DNA of 64,000 nt from JAABTL01 sp964465355 (GCA_964465355.1 CAYXJZ010000006.1:1-64000), one strand, 5' to 3'. Positions 52,986-61,685 are shown, counted from the stretch's first letter. Translations and numbers: made by a program. Notes: generated by a model not told the origin, from the letters alone.

Positions 52986-53021
52986 GGCCTGGACCGGTCG
53001 TGGTCGGGCTCGGGAGGTTTC

Positions 53022-53213
53022 GTGAACGTACCCAGGTTCAAGCTGATCACCTCCAACAGCGTCGAGCGCTTCGAGGAGCGGCTGAAGGAATACGTCGAGC
53101 AGCTCGACCGTGACGAGTTGGTCGTCGACGTCAAGTTCGCCACCGCGGCGCTCGGGGTCTCGGTCGAGTACTCCGCTCTGATCCAGACGCAGAAGACCGA
53201 GTCCTGGTCCTGA
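53022..53213 (+). CDS. Small Cse60-like protein
   Basis: 63 residues. The pattern FEERLKEYVEQLDRDELVVD followed by VKFATAAL and EYSALIQTQ resembles Cse60-type (DUF2758) small proteins, first named in Bacillus sporulation but found in non-sporulating bacteria. The start is a GTG after GGGAGG. No function is known here; the next gene is a response regulator with its own promoter. Confidence 0.7.
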   Translation: MNVPRFKLITSNSVERFEERLKEYVEQLDRDELVVDVKFATAALGVSVEYSALIQTQKTESWS

Positions 53214-53257
53214 GTCAGCATGAGAACAGATTCGCGCTAGCACGGAGCGTCCCACGG

Positions 53258-53263
53258 TAAACT
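53258..53263 (+). promoter_or_regulatory. -10 box of the response regulator gene
   Basis: TAAACT, 8 nt before the ATG at 53272; very short or absent leader. Confidence 0.55.
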
Positions 53264-53271
53264 GACGCGGC

Positions 53272-54321
53272 ATGTCAACCACCCTGGTCCTGGCCGTCGA
53301 CGACGAACCCGCGCTCCTCAAGGTCACCGAGCACGCCCTGCAGCAGAGGGGTTACGCGGTGCTCACCTTCGACGACGCCCGCGACGCCCTGGCCGAGCTG
53401 CGTGAAGGACTGCGCCCCGACGTCATCGTCAGCGATATCAGCATGCCCGCCATGGACGGCTACGAGTTCTGCCGTCTGGTGCGGGAGATCCCTGACATGA
53501 GGGCAGCCCCCTTCCTCTTCCTCACCGCCTTGGGCGACCGCGCATCGATGCGCAAGGGCATGGCCCTCGGCGCCGACGACTACCTCACCAAACCCTTCCG
53601 CTCCGAGGAGCTGATCGACGCGGTGGAGGTGCGCCTGCGCCGCATCGCCGAGCTGCGTAGGCCGCTCGAGGGCGTGGTCACGGTGGCCGGCTTCGGCCAT
53701 CCGCGGGTGGCGCGCGACGGCGAGCGCCTCGACTGGGAGTCGCTGAAGGCGCTCGAGCTGCTCTTCTACCTGCTGGAGCACCGCAGCGGCGTCACCACCT
53801 TCGAGGTGGCCGAGGCCCTGTGGCCGGGCAAGTCGGAGTCCAAGGCCTCCTCCTCCTTCCACACCACCCTCTATCGCCTGCGCAAGGCCATGGGCGGCGA
53901 GCTGGTGGAGTCGGCCAACCGCCGCTACTACCTGCAGGACAAGTTCACGATCGACTACGACGTCGACCAGTTCAGGGCCTTGGCCAAGCGCGCGCGCGAC
54001 TCGCGTCTGGCCAGCGACTACCGCGCCGCGGTGGAGCGCTACAGCGGGCACTTCCTCGTGGGCTTCGAGGGCTCATGGGTGGACGAGACCCGCGAGAGCC
54101 TGCACGCCGAGCAGCTCTCCTTGCTGCATGCCGGCGCCGAGTCGGCGCAGAAGCTGGGCGACCTCAGCAGCGCCCTCGACATGTACCAGCGCATGACCGA
54201 GCACGAGCCCTACTCAGAGATCGGTTGGGAGGGCTTGGCCGCGGTGTGGGAAGCGCGTGGCGAGAACGGCAAGGCCGCCGACGCCAGGGACCGCTTCGAC
54301 CGCCTGATGAACGACGCCTGA
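53272..54321 (+). CDS. Response regulator with winged helix and BTAD domain
   Basis: 349 residues. Receiver domain 1-125 with phosphoacceptor Asp55 (VSDISMPAMDGYE), acidic pair in AVDDEP, Thr in FLTALGD and Lys in LTKPF. A winged-helix domain follows (TTFEVAEALWPGKSESKASS and FHTTLYRLRKAMGG), then a BTAD helical domain (YSGHFLVGFEGSWVDETR; DMYQRMTEHEPYSEIGWEGL). It is a SARP-like activator switched by phosphorylation. No histidine kinase is adjacent. Confidence 0.92.
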   Translation: MSTTLVLAVDDEPALLKVTEHALQQRGYAVLTFDDARDALAELREGLRPDVIVSDISMPAMDGYEFCRLVREIPDMRAAPFLFLTALGDRASMRKGMALGADDYLTKPFRSEELIDAVEVRLRRIAELRRPLEGVVTVAGFGHPRVARDGERLDWESLKALELLFYLLEHRSGVTTFEVAEALWPGKSESKASSSFHTTLYRLRKAMGGELVESANRRYYLQDKFTIDYDVDQFRALAKRARDSRLASDYRAAVERYSGHFLVGFEGSWVDETRESLHAEQLSLLHAGAESAQKLGDLSSALDMYQRMTEHEPYSEIGWEGLAAVWEARGENGKAADARDRFDRLMNDA

Positions 54322-54417
54322 GGGACTTGGCTGCGCTAGCCGAAGCCTCTTGAGCTAGGCAAGGCGATGCCCGTTCCCAGACCAGCGAGGGTCGACCCCT
54401 CGCCCCCGGAGGATCCG

Positions 54418-55218
54418 ATGTTCCAACTCGACCTGAGCGGCAAGACCGGCCTCGTCATGGGCGTGGCCAACCAACGCAGCCTGGCCTGGGCCATCGCCCA
54501 GCGCCTGCACGACGCCGGCGCCAACCTGGCATACAGCTACCAGGGTGAACGCCTCAGGCCTGCCCTCGAGAAGCTCACCGACGGCCATGACGCGCTGCTG
54601 GCGGAGTGCGACGTCGGCGACGACGCCCAGATCGAGGCGCTGTTCGAGGCCGTGCGTGAACGCTACGGCCGGCTCGACTACCTGGTGCACGCGCTGGCCT
54701 TCGCCCCACCGGCCACCTTCGAGCACCCCTTCCACCAGACCACCCGCGACGACTGGCGCACGGCCATGGACGTCTCCGCCTACTCGCTCGTGGCGGTGGC
54801 CAACCGGGCCAAGCCGTTGATGACCGAGGGCGGTTCCATCGTCACCCTCAGCTACCTGGCGGCCGAGCGCGTGGTGCCGCACTACAACATGATGGGCGTG
54901 GCCAAGGCCGCCCTCGAGGCCTCGGTCCGCTACCTGGCCTACGAGCTCGGCGAGTTCGGTGTGCGCGTCAACGCCGTCTCCGCCGGACCGGTGCGCACCA
55001 TCGCCGCCCGCTCCATCGCCGGCTTCGGCGACATGTACGCCGAGGCAGGCAGGCAGTCCATGCTGCGCCGCAACATCACCGCCGAGGAGGTGGGCAGCCT
55101 CGGCCTCTCGCTGCTGGTGCAGGAACTGGGTGGCGGCGTGACAGGGGAGACGGTGTACGTCGACGCCGGCTTCCACGCCATCGGGATGTTCCTGCCGCAG
55201 GGGATGGCTGGCGACTGA
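54418..55218 (+). CDS. fabI: Enoyl-ACP reductase (NADH)
   Basis: 266 residues, FabI type, the last reduction in fatty-acid elongation. The Rossmann loop is GLVMGVANQRSLAWAIAQRL; the catalytic Tyr-x6-Lys is in HYNMMGVAKAALE (Tyr157, Lys164). VNAVSAGPVRTIAA and the late GGGVTGETVYVDAG are conserved. GGAGG lies 5 nt before the ATG at 54418. No riboswitch or FapR-like site is evident. Confidence 0.96.
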   Translation: MFQLDLSGKTGLVMGVANQRSLAWAIAQRLHDAGANLAYSYQGERLRPALEKLTDGHDALLAECDVGDDAQIEALFEAVRERYGRLDYLVHALAFAPPATFEHPFHQTTRDDWRTAMDVSAYSLVAVANRAKPLMTEGGSIVTLSYLAAERVVPHYNMMGVAKAALEASVRYLAYELGEFGVRVNAVSAGPVRTIAARSIAGFGDMYAEAGRQSMLRRNITAEEVGSLGLSLLVQELGGGVTGETVYVDAGFHAIGMFLPQGMAGD

Positions 55219-55318
55219 GCCTCTCAGGCTGAGCCCTTGAGGTTGAGCCCTTCGAAGCTCGATGCCCTCGACGCCGGTGATGACCCCGCGCCCGCTAGCC
55301 GCGTTCACCGACCCGTGG

Positions 55319-55416
55319 TAGCGTCCCGCATGGTGCGTCCCCATCCGTGGACCGGAGCCCTTGGGCGATGGCGGCCTCGTCTGATCGAGACCCCATCGTG
55401 GTGCAGCCGCCTCTAG
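55319..55416 (+). promoter_or_regulatory. Candidate trp leader: -10 box and Trp-containing leader peptide
   Basis: TAGCGT (55319-55324) is a possible -10 box, 5 nt before an ATG at 55330. That ATG opens a 28-codon frame ending at TAG 55414-55416, with three Trp codons (residues 7, 14, 24; e.g. HPWTG, RWRP, PSWCS). It ends 98 nt before trpE. A 6-bp hairpin TGGTCC-GA-GGACCA follows near 55446-55459. This fits a translated leader that senses Trp-tRNA, but the Trp codons are scattered. The rest of 55219-55514 holds no other gene. Confidence 0.4.
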
Positions 55417-55514
55417 GCCGCTGCCATCTGCCGCGCGACGCTGACTGGTCCGAGGACCACGACCGGTTGCTCCGCGGCACCCCATCCAAGTAGCCCACCC
55501 TCCCGGAGGACCCG

Positions 55515-57092
55515 ATGACCCACCAGCCACCGGCTGTTGACACCGATGCCGGCCAGCTTTCGCTACACACCCCACCGGCCGTCGAACCCATCTACCGCGA
55601 GTTGCTAGCCGATCTCGAGACCCCACTCACCGCCTACCTCAAACTGACGGGTGGACCGGCAAGGGCAGGGGTTGAGGCCGCCTCCTCGGAGCCTAGTCGC
55701 AGGCTTAACGGCTCCGAGGAGGCGGCCTCAACCCCTAACCACGAGTTCGTGGTTCAGCCGTCCTTCTTACTGGAGTCGGTGGAGCAGGGGGAGAGGATCG
55801 CACGGTACTCATTCCTTGGGGTGGGGGCCCGGCGGCGGTTCGAGGCTCGGGGGGAGGCGTTGACGGTCACCGCTGCTGATGGCAGCGAGGAGCGTATCCG
55901 GACCCGTGACCCGCTGCGTCTGCTATGGGACCGCACCGTGCGGGATGTACAGCAGCACCCACTGCTGCCTTCCTTCTGGAGTGGCGTGGTCGGTTACGCC
56001 TGTTACGACCTGGTGCGGCTCTATGAGCGGTTGCCAGACGCCAATCCTGACGAGTTGGGGATCCCCGACTTGTGCTTCTTCGAGCCGGAGGTGGTGGTGA
56101 TCTTCGATCACCTGCGGCGCAAGTCCTACGTGGTGGCGGCGGCCGTGGTGGGTGACGAGGGGGACAGGACACGGGCGCAGGCTAGGGTGGACGAGACGGT
56201 GGAGAAGCTGCGCGGACACCTACCCTTCGTGCCAGGCGCCGAAGGCGGTGCGCCGATGGACTTCAGCAGCAACTTCACGCAAGAGACCTTCCGTGAGGCC
56301 GTGGCCAAGGCGGTGGACTACATCCATGCCGGGGACGTCTTCCAGGTGGTGCCAAGCCAACGGCTGTCGGCCGACCTCAGCGTGCACCCCTTCGCCGTGT
56401 ACCGGGCGCTGCGCACGGTGAACCCGAGTCCATACCTCGGCTACCTGGCGATGGGGCCGGTCACCTTGGTGGCCAGCAGCCCGGAGAGCCTGGTCAAGTC
56501 CGAGGGCAGGCGGGTGGAGACGCGGCCCATCGCAGGCACCCGCAAGCGCGGGCGTGACGCGGCAGAGGACGCCGAGCTGGCCACGGAGCTGGCCGCCGAC
56601 GCCAAGGAACGCGCCGAGCACGTGATGCTGGTGGACCTTGGCCGCAACGACCTCGGGCGTGTCTGCCGTCCCGGCACGGTGCGGGTCAGCGAGCTGATGA
56701 ACGTGGAGCGCTACTCCCACGTCATGCACCTGGTGTCGAGGGTGGAAGGCGAGCTGGCCGAGGGCCACACGCCGCTTGACGCCTTGGCCTCCACGCTTCC
56801 CATGGGCACGGCCTCCGGCGCGCCCAAGGTGCGCGCCATGGAGATCATCGACGAGTTGGAGCCGGTGCGCCGCGGCCCCTACGCCGGCGCCTTCGGCTAC
56901 CTGGCGGTGGGCGGCGACATGGACATGGCCCTCACGCTGCGCACCATGGTGGTGGTGAACGGCCGCATCCATCTGCAGGCCGGCGGTGGTGTGGTGGCAG
57001 ACAGCGACCCCGAACTCGAGTACCAGGAGTCGCTCAACAAGCTGGCCGGCCTGCGGCGGGCCGTCGACCTGGCGGCGGAGGGTCTGGGATGA
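55515..57092 (+). CDS. trpE: Anthranilate synthase component I with palindromic insertion
   Basis: 525 residues, makes anthranilate from chorismate with ammonia from TrpG. The C-terminal chorismate-binding domain is complete (DVFQVVPSQRL, RPIAGTRKRGRD, MLVDLGRNDLGRV, LPMGTASGAPKVRAMEII, LQAGGGVVADSDPE). The feedback Ser is in FLLESVEQGE. Residues ~51-80 are encoded by a palindromic insertion (55667-55754) between LKLTGG and the FLLES strand, a place where family members have a short turn. The frame is kept. GGAGG precedes the ATG. Its stop overlaps trpG (ATGA). Confidence 0.95.
   Translation: MTHQPPAVDTDAGQLSLHTPPAVEPIYRELLADLETPLTAYLKLTGGPARAGVEAASSEPSRRLNGSEEAASTPNHEFVVQPSFLLESVEQGERIARYSFLGVGARRRFEARGEALTVTAADGSEERIRTRDPLRLLWDRTVRDVQQHPLLPSFWSGVVGYACYDLVRLYERLPDANPDELGIPDLCFFEPEVVVIFDHLRRKSYVVAAAVVGDEGDRTRAQARVDETVEKLRGHLPFVPGAEGGAPMDFSSNFTQETFREAVAKAVDYIHAGDVFQVVPSQRLSADLSVHPFAVYRALRTVNPSPYLGYLAMGPVTLVASSPESLVKSEGRRVETRPIAGTRKRGRDAAEDAELATELAADAKERAEHVMLVDLGRNDLGRVCRPGTVRVSELMNVERYSHVMHLVSRVEGELAEGHTPLDALASTLPMGTASGAPKVRAMEIIDELEPVRRGPYAGAFGYLAVGGDMDMALTLRTMVVVNGRIHLQAGGGVVADSDPELEYQESLNKLAGLRRAVDLAAEGLG
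55667..55754. repeat. Palindromic element inside trpE: 27-bp hairpin plus 8-bp hairpin
   Basis: The arms 55667-55693 and 55710-55736 are exact inverted repeats of 27 bp (core GAGGCCGCCTCCTCGGAG), with a 16-nt loop. Immediately after comes AACCACGA-GT-TCGTGGTT (55737-55754), perfect 8-bp arms. The whole unit reads through in the trpE frame and adds about 30 residues. Confidence 0.95.
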
Positions 57093-57682
57093 CGCGCGTC
57101 CTGATGATCGACAACTACGACTCCTTCACCTACAACCTGGTCCAGTACCTGGGCGAGTTGGGCGCCGAGGTCACCGTGTGGCGCAACGACGCCTTCGACT
57201 GGGCGCAGATCGACGAGTTGGCGCCCGACGCGGTGGTGGTCTCGCCCGGGCCGTGCACGCCTAGCGAGGCCGGCTATACCCTGCCGCTCATCGAACGCCT
57301 CAGCGGCCGCCTGCCGCTGCTTGGCGTCTGCCTTGGGCACCAGGCCATCGGCCAGGCCTTCGGCGGCCAGGTGGTGCGGGCGCCTCTGATCATGCACGGC
57401 AAGACCAGCGAGGTGAGCCACGACGGCAGCGGCGTGTTCAAGGGCCTGCGCGACGGCGTGGTCTGCACCCGCTACCACTCGCTGGTGGTGGTCGACCCGC
57501 CGCCGACGCTGCTGACCAACGCCTGGGTGGACGAGGCGGGGGGCCGCACCATCATGGGCTTCCGCCACGCCGAGCACCCCACCTGGGGCGTGCAGTTCCA
57601 TCCGGAGAGCGTGCTGACCGAGGACGGTCACGCCATGTTGGCGAGCTTCCTGAAGCTGGCCCAGGCACCCGCGGGAGGATGA
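57089..57682 (+). CDS. trpG: Anthranilate synthase component II (glutamine amidotransferase)
   Basis: 197-residue class I glutaminase. The catalytic Cys is in LLGVCLGHQAIGQ, and His and Glu in GVQFHPESVLT. The N-terminal IDNYDSFTYNLVQYLGELG and the MHGKTSEVSHDG segment are typical of TrpG/PabA. It could also serve folate synthesis if no separate PabA exists. The ATG overlaps the trpE stop and its own stop overlaps the next gene (both ATGA). Confidence 0.95.
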   Translation: MTRVLMIDNYDSFTYNLVQYLGELGAEVTVWRNDAFDWAQIDELAPDAVVVSPGPCTPSEAGYTLPLIERLSGRLPLLGVCLGHQAIGQAFGGQVVRAPLIMHGKTSEVSHDGSGVFKGLRDGVVCTRYHSLVVVDPPPTLLTNAWVDEAGGRTIMGFRHAEHPTWGVQFHPESVLTEDGHAMLASFLKLAQAPAGG

Positions 57683-58521
57683 ACCCGTCGGCCGCGCCAG
57701 GCGAGCCCGCCATCAGCGTGGTGGTGCCCACCCACGACCGCAGGCCGCTGCTGGAGCGCAAGCTGCGGGCGCTGGAGGCAGAGGCAGGCCGCTGCCGCTT
57801 CGAGGTGGTGGTGGTCGCCGACGGCTGCAGCGACGACACGGAGGACTTCCTGGCGACCTACCAGCCTCCCTACCCTCTGCGGTGGTGTGCCACGGACGGC
57901 AAGCACGCCGCCTATGCCCGCCAGCGCGGCGCAGAGATGGCCAGCGCAGCCGTGCTGCTGTTCAGTGACGATGACGTCATCCCCTCGCCCGGCTGGCTAC
58001 AGGGCAACCTGGCCTTGCACCAGACCGCATCGCAGGTGGGCCTGAGCCGTCTGGTCCTGCCCGACCACCTGCAGGTCGGCGTGACTCGGTCGTCGGTGCA
58101 GGGCTGGTGGAGTTGCGGAGGGGCCTCGCTCAGCCTGCGCAGTGAGCTCTACCACCGGGTGGACGGCTACGACCCTGCCTTCGCCGCCTATGGTGGTGAG
58201 GACATGGACCTGGGGTACCGACTGTTGCTGGCCGGGGCGCGTTTCGTGTTCCTGCCGGAGGCCGCGGCCGAGCACTGGGATGAAGACTACCTGGCGACGT
58301 TGGAGGCCAAGGGCAAGGCCGCCGGACGCGCGCATGTGAAGGTGTGGCGCAAGCACGACGACCCACGCGTGGCCTGGGCGCTTGGTGTGCATCCACTCGT
58401 CCTCGCCTTGAAGGGCCTGGTCCTGCGACGCTCCTTGACCAGCCTCCTGCGTCACCACCGCTACCGCTGGGAAGTGGCCTACGTGGAAGGTGCCAGGTTG
58501 GCCATGAGGGAGGGCGCGTGA
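57679..58521 (+). CDS. Glycosyltransferase family 2, first of two between trpG and trpD
   Basis: 280 residues, GT-A fold: ISVVVPTHDRRPLLERKLRA, VVADGCSDDTEDFL, metal-binding FSDDDVIPSPGW (DxD type), and the GYDPAFAAYGGEDMDLGYRL acceptor/catalytic ED motif. No membrane helix, so it works in the cytosol on a lipid-linked or protein acceptor. The ATG overlaps the trpG stop by 4 nt. Nothing ties it to tryptophan. Confidence 0.9.
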   Translation: MNPSAAPGEPAISVVVPTHDRRPLLERKLRALEAEAGRCRFEVVVVADGCSDDTEDFLATYQPPYPLRWCATDGKHAAYARQRGAEMASAAVLLFSDDDVIPSPGWLQGNLALHQTASQVGLSRLVLPDHLQVGVTRSSVQGWWSCGGASLSLRSELYHRVDGYDPAFAAYGGEDMDLGYRLLLAGARFVFLPEAAAEHWDEDYLATLEAKGKAAGRAHVKVWRKHDDPRVAWALGVHPLVLALKGLVLRRSLTSLLRHHRYRWEVAYVEGARLAMREGA

Positions 58522-58532
58522 AGGAGGACCAC

Positions 58533-59516
58533 ATGGCGGCGGGCTCTCCCGAACTCAGCATCGTGGTGGCGACCTACGACCGCCCGGCGCTGGCGCTGGA
58601 GTCGCTGGCGGCCTGGCTACGGCAGCATGGGGATCTACCCAGCTTCGAGGTGGTGCTGGTGGACGACGGTGGTTCGGAGGAGAACCATCGCCGCCTGCGG
58701 GACGCCGTGGCCGCCGATCCAAGGCTGAGGCTGCTGCGTCGCCCCAACGGTGGACAGGCGGCGGCGCGCAACAGTGGCCTGGACGCTGCAAGGGGGGCCT
58801 GGCTGCTCTTCGCCGACGACGACGTCTCGCCCATCGACCGAGGCGTCTTGGCCCGATGGTGGGCGAGGGCGAGGGGCGGCGACGAGGCCTGGGTGGGAGC
58901 CGTCGAGGTGCCGCCTGAGGCCTCCCTCACACCGCTGCAACGGGCATGGAAGGTGCACCTGGAAGGCGGGGTGGCGCGGCTGCGGGACGGCGCACGCTTG
59001 GGTGCCAGCGGCTTCTGGGTGGCGGCCATGCTGATCCCCCGACAGGCCATGCGCGGCCTGCGCTTCGACGAGCGCCTGGCCGCCTACGGCTGGGAGGACC
59101 TCGAGTTCGGTCTGCGTCTTCACCGACTCGGCACCCGTGTCCGTCTGGCCAAGGACGCCTCGCTGTGGCACAGCGACGCGATGGACCTGCCCACCTTGCT
59201 GCGCAAGCGCGCCTCGCTTGGCCGACAGGCCTGGGTGCTCAGGGATCTGCACCCAGGCCTGAGGACAGCCTGGTGGACCGGGACCCTCGCGCCCCTGCGC
59301 TGGCTCAAGACCGCGCTGCGGGTCGAAGCGAGGGGCAGGGCGGCGCTGAAGCAGATCCGCGAGCTCGCCGACCTCCCGGCACCGCCCGAGCGGCCAGGTG
59401 ACGACGCGCGTTTCGCCCGCAAGCTCTGGTGGGCACTGGAAGGCGCCTACGCCGAAGGCGTGCGCCAAGGCCAAGAGCAGCGGCGCGCCGCTGCGACGCA
59501 AGAAGGGAAGCCATGA
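58533..59516 (+). CDS. Glycosyltransferase family 2, second of two
   Basis: 327 residues, GT-A fold: LSIVVATYDRPALALESLAA, VLVDDGGSEENHRR, FADDDVSPIDRGV (DxD) and YGWEDLEFGLRLHRLG (catalytic ED). It is a paralogue-type partner of the gene before it, about 40 residues longer at the C-terminus. AAGGAGG lies 5 nt before the ATG at 58533; a GTG at 58518 overlapping the previous stop is less likely. Its stop overlaps trpD (ATGA). Confidence 0.9.
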   Translation: MAAGSPELSIVVATYDRPALALESLAAWLRQHGDLPSFEVVLVDDGGSEENHRRLRDAVAADPRLRLLRRPNGGQAAARNSGLDAARGAWLLFADDDVSPIDRGVLARWWARARGGDEAWVGAVEVPPEASLTPLQRAWKVHLEGGVARLRDGARLGASGFWVAAMLIPRQAMRGLRFDERLAAYGWEDLEFGLRLHRLGTRVRLAKDASLWHSDAMDLPTLLRKRASLGRQAWVLRDLHPGLRTAWWTGTLAPLRWLKTALRVEARGRAALKQIRELADLPAPPERPGDDARFARKLWWALEGAYAEGVRQGQEQRRAAATQEGKP

Positions 59517-60559
59517 ACTCGGAACAGGGGTCGACCTGGGACATCGGCACGCTGCTCGGGCGTGTCTTCGACGGTGAGCGGCTCAGCTCGGAGGACGCCC
59601 GCGGCGTCATGGGCCGCCTGATGGACGGCGAGCTCTCGCAGATGCAGGCGGCAGCCCTGCTGGCTGCGCTGCGCACGAGGGGCGAGACGGTGGAGGAGAT
59701 CATCGGCTTCGCCCAGGCCATGCGGGAGCGCGCGGTGCCGGTGCCGGTGACGGTGGACGGCCCCCTGCTCGACACCTGCGGCACCGGCGGCACCGGCCGC
59801 TCCACCATCAACGTCAGCACCACAGCCGCCTTCGTGGCGGCCGCCGACGGCGTCAAGGTGGCCAAGCACGGCAACCGCGGCGTCACCAAGCGCTCGGGCT
59901 CAGCCGATCTGCTCGAGGCCCTAGGCGTGAACGTCGAGTTGCGTCCTGAGCAGGTGGCCGAGGCCATCGAGACCATCGGCGTCGGCTTCATCTTCGCCCG
60001 CAGCCACCACCCCGCCATGCGCTTCGTGGCGCCCATCCGCGCCGACCTGCAGGCCCGCACCATCTTCAACAACCTAGGACCGCTCACCAACCCTGCCGGC
60101 GCCACCCACCAGCTGCTCGGGGTCTACGACGCGGCCTGGACCGAGCCGTTGGCCCAGGTGCTTCGCGGTCTCGGCCTGCGCCGGGCCTTGGTGGTCCATG
60201 GCGAGGGCCTTGACGACCTGGCCGTCTCCGGCTCCTCCTCCCTGAGCGAGCTGGCGGAGGACGGGAGCGTGCGCAACTACCGGCTGAGCCCCGAGGAGTT
60301 GGGGGTGAGGCGCGCGCCGCCCGAGGCCATCGCCGGCGGCGATCCGGCTGAGAACGCCGCGGCCACCCGCGCCATCCTGGCAGGAGAGGTGGATGACGCG
60401 CGCCGCGATGTGGTGGCCTTGGCCGCCGGTGCCGCCTTCTACCTGGTGGGACGCAGCCCTGACCTGCCGAGCGGGGTGGCAAGGGCGCAGGAGCTGCTGC
60501 GGAGCGGCGCCGGCCTCGAGGTGCTCGAGCGCTATCGCTCCTTCAGCCGCATGGGCTGA
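59513..60559 (+). CDS. trpD: Anthranilate phosphoribosyltransferase
   Basis: 348 residues, attaches phosphoribose from PRPP to anthranilate. The PRPP loop is DTCGTGGTGRSTINVSTTAA, followed by VAKHGNRGVTKRSGSADLLE, RSHHPAMRFVAPIR and the FNNLGPLTNPAGA segment that holds anthranilate. All catalytic motifs are intact. The ATG overlaps the second GT2 stop, tying it to the trpE-trpG transcript despite the inserted genes. Confidence 0.96.
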   Translation: MNSEQGSTWDIGTLLGRVFDGERLSSEDARGVMGRLMDGELSQMQAAALLAALRTRGETVEEIIGFAQAMRERAVPVPVTVDGPLLDTCGTGGTGRSTINVSTTAAFVAAADGVKVAKHGNRGVTKRSGSADLLEALGVNVELRPEQVAEAIETIGVGFIFARSHHPAMRFVAPIRADLQARTIFNNLGPLTNPAGATHQLLGVYDAAWTEPLAQVLRGLGLRRALVVHGEGLDDLAVSGSSSLSELAEDGSVRNYRLSPEELGVRRAPPEAIAGGDPAENAAATRAILAGEVDDARRDVVALAAGAAFYLVGRSPDLPSGVARAQELLRSGAGLEVLERYRSFSRMG

Positions 60560-60565
60560 CGTTCC

Positions 60566-60580
60566 CATGGCGTGGCCATG
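60566..60580. repeat. Short palindrome after trpD
   Basis: CATGGC-GTG-GCCATG, 6-bp perfect arms, in the 116-nt gap before pdxS. It starts 6 nt after the trpD stop and might end the trp transcript; it is short for a terminator. Confidence 0.4.
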
Positions 60581-60675
60581 ACATCCGCGTGCCAGCCTGG
60601 AGGGCTAGGGACCGCGGTCGCGACCCGAGCCAGCCGATCGGCGCTGGGTGGCAGGTGACCGCCCAGGAGGACCGC

Positions 60676-61620
60676 ATGCAGGGAACGGCGTCCGAGGTGG
60701 ACCAGCAGCGTGTCGAAGCGAGCCCGGTCGTCAAGACCGGCTTCGCCGAGATGTTCAAAGGCGGCGTGATCATGGACGTGGTGACCCCACGCCAGGCGCG
60801 CATCGCCGAGGACGCGGGCGCCACCGCGGTCATGGCCCTCGAGCGGGTGCCTGCCGACATCCGTGCTCAGGGCGGCGTGGCGCGCATGAGCGATCCCGAC
60901 ATGATCCAAGCCATCATCGACGAGGTCTCCATCCCGGTGATGGCCAAGGTGCGCATCGGTCACTTCGTCGAGGCCCAGGTGCTCGAGGCGCTCGGCGTCG
61001 ACTTCATCGACGAGTCAGAGGTGCTCACCCCGGCCGACGAGAGCTTCCACATCGACAAGCTGGCCTTCAAGGTGCCCTTCGTCTGCGGCGCCACCGACAT
61101 CGGTGAGGCGCTGCGCCGCATCGCCGAGGGCGCCTCGATGATCCGCACCAAGGGCGAGGCGGGGACGGGCAACGTCGTCGAGGCGGTGCGCCATGCGCGT
61201 TCCGTGCTTGGCGCCATCCGCCGCCTGCAGACCATGCCGGCCGAGGAGCTGATGACCTTCGCTAAGGAGCATGGCGCCCCCATCGAGCTGGTGCGCTACG
61301 TGCACCAGCACGGCCGCCTGCCGGTGGTCAACTTCGCTGCCGGCGGCATCGCCACGCCCGCCGACGCCGCCCTGATGATGCAGCTCGGCCTCGACGGGGT
61401 CTTCGTCGGCTCCGGCATCTTCAAGTCGGCGGCCGGCGCAGGCGAGGCCGAGGCGGAGAAGGCCTGGTTCGCCCGCGCCAAGGCCATCGTGGAGGCGGTG
61501 ACGCACTTCCGCGACCCGGTCAAGCTGGCTGAGCTGAGCCGCGGCCTTGGTGAGGCCATGGTGGGGATCGGGCTCGACACGCTGAAGCCGGAGGAGCGGC
61601 TGGCCAGGCGCGGGTGGTGA
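60676..61620 (+). CDS. pdxS: Pyridoxal 5'-phosphate synthase subunit PdxS
   Basis: 314-residue barrel enzyme that builds PLP from ribose-5-phosphate, glyceraldehyde-3-phosphate and ammonia from PdxT. The catalytic Lys is in PVMAKVRIGHF (Lys91), and ESEVLTPADESFHI and the phosphate loop GAGGIATPADAA-type segment (FAAGGIATPADAALMM) are conserved. AGGAGG lies 5 nt before the ATG at 60676. It is separated from pdxT by a PBP gene. TrpD is not a PLP enzyme, so the link to the trp cluster is only positional. Confidence 0.96.
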   Translation: MQGTASEVDQQRVEASPVVKTGFAEMFKGGVIMDVVTPRQARIAEDAGATAVMALERVPADIRAQGGVARMSDPDMIQAIIDEVSIPVMAKVRIGHFVEAQVLEALGVDFIDESEVLTPADESFHIDKLAFKVPFVCGATDIGEALRRIAEGASMIRTKGEAGTGNVVEAVRHARSVLGAIRRLQTMPAEELMTFAKEHGAPIELVRYVHQHGRLPVVNFAAGGIATPADAALMMQLGLDGVFVGSGIFKSAAGAGEAEAEKAWFARAKAIVEAVTHFRDPVKLAELSRGLGEAMVGIGLDTLKPEERLARRGW

Positions 61621-61685
61621 CCGCGATCGCCGTCGACGGCCGCCGCACCCATCCCTGACGGACGACCTTCTCACGCGCCGCCTGG

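Noticed and set aside
60560..60675. Possible riboswitch before pdxS
   Set aside because: Apart from a 6-bp palindrome I see no known riboswitch core or conserved string in the 116-nt gap.
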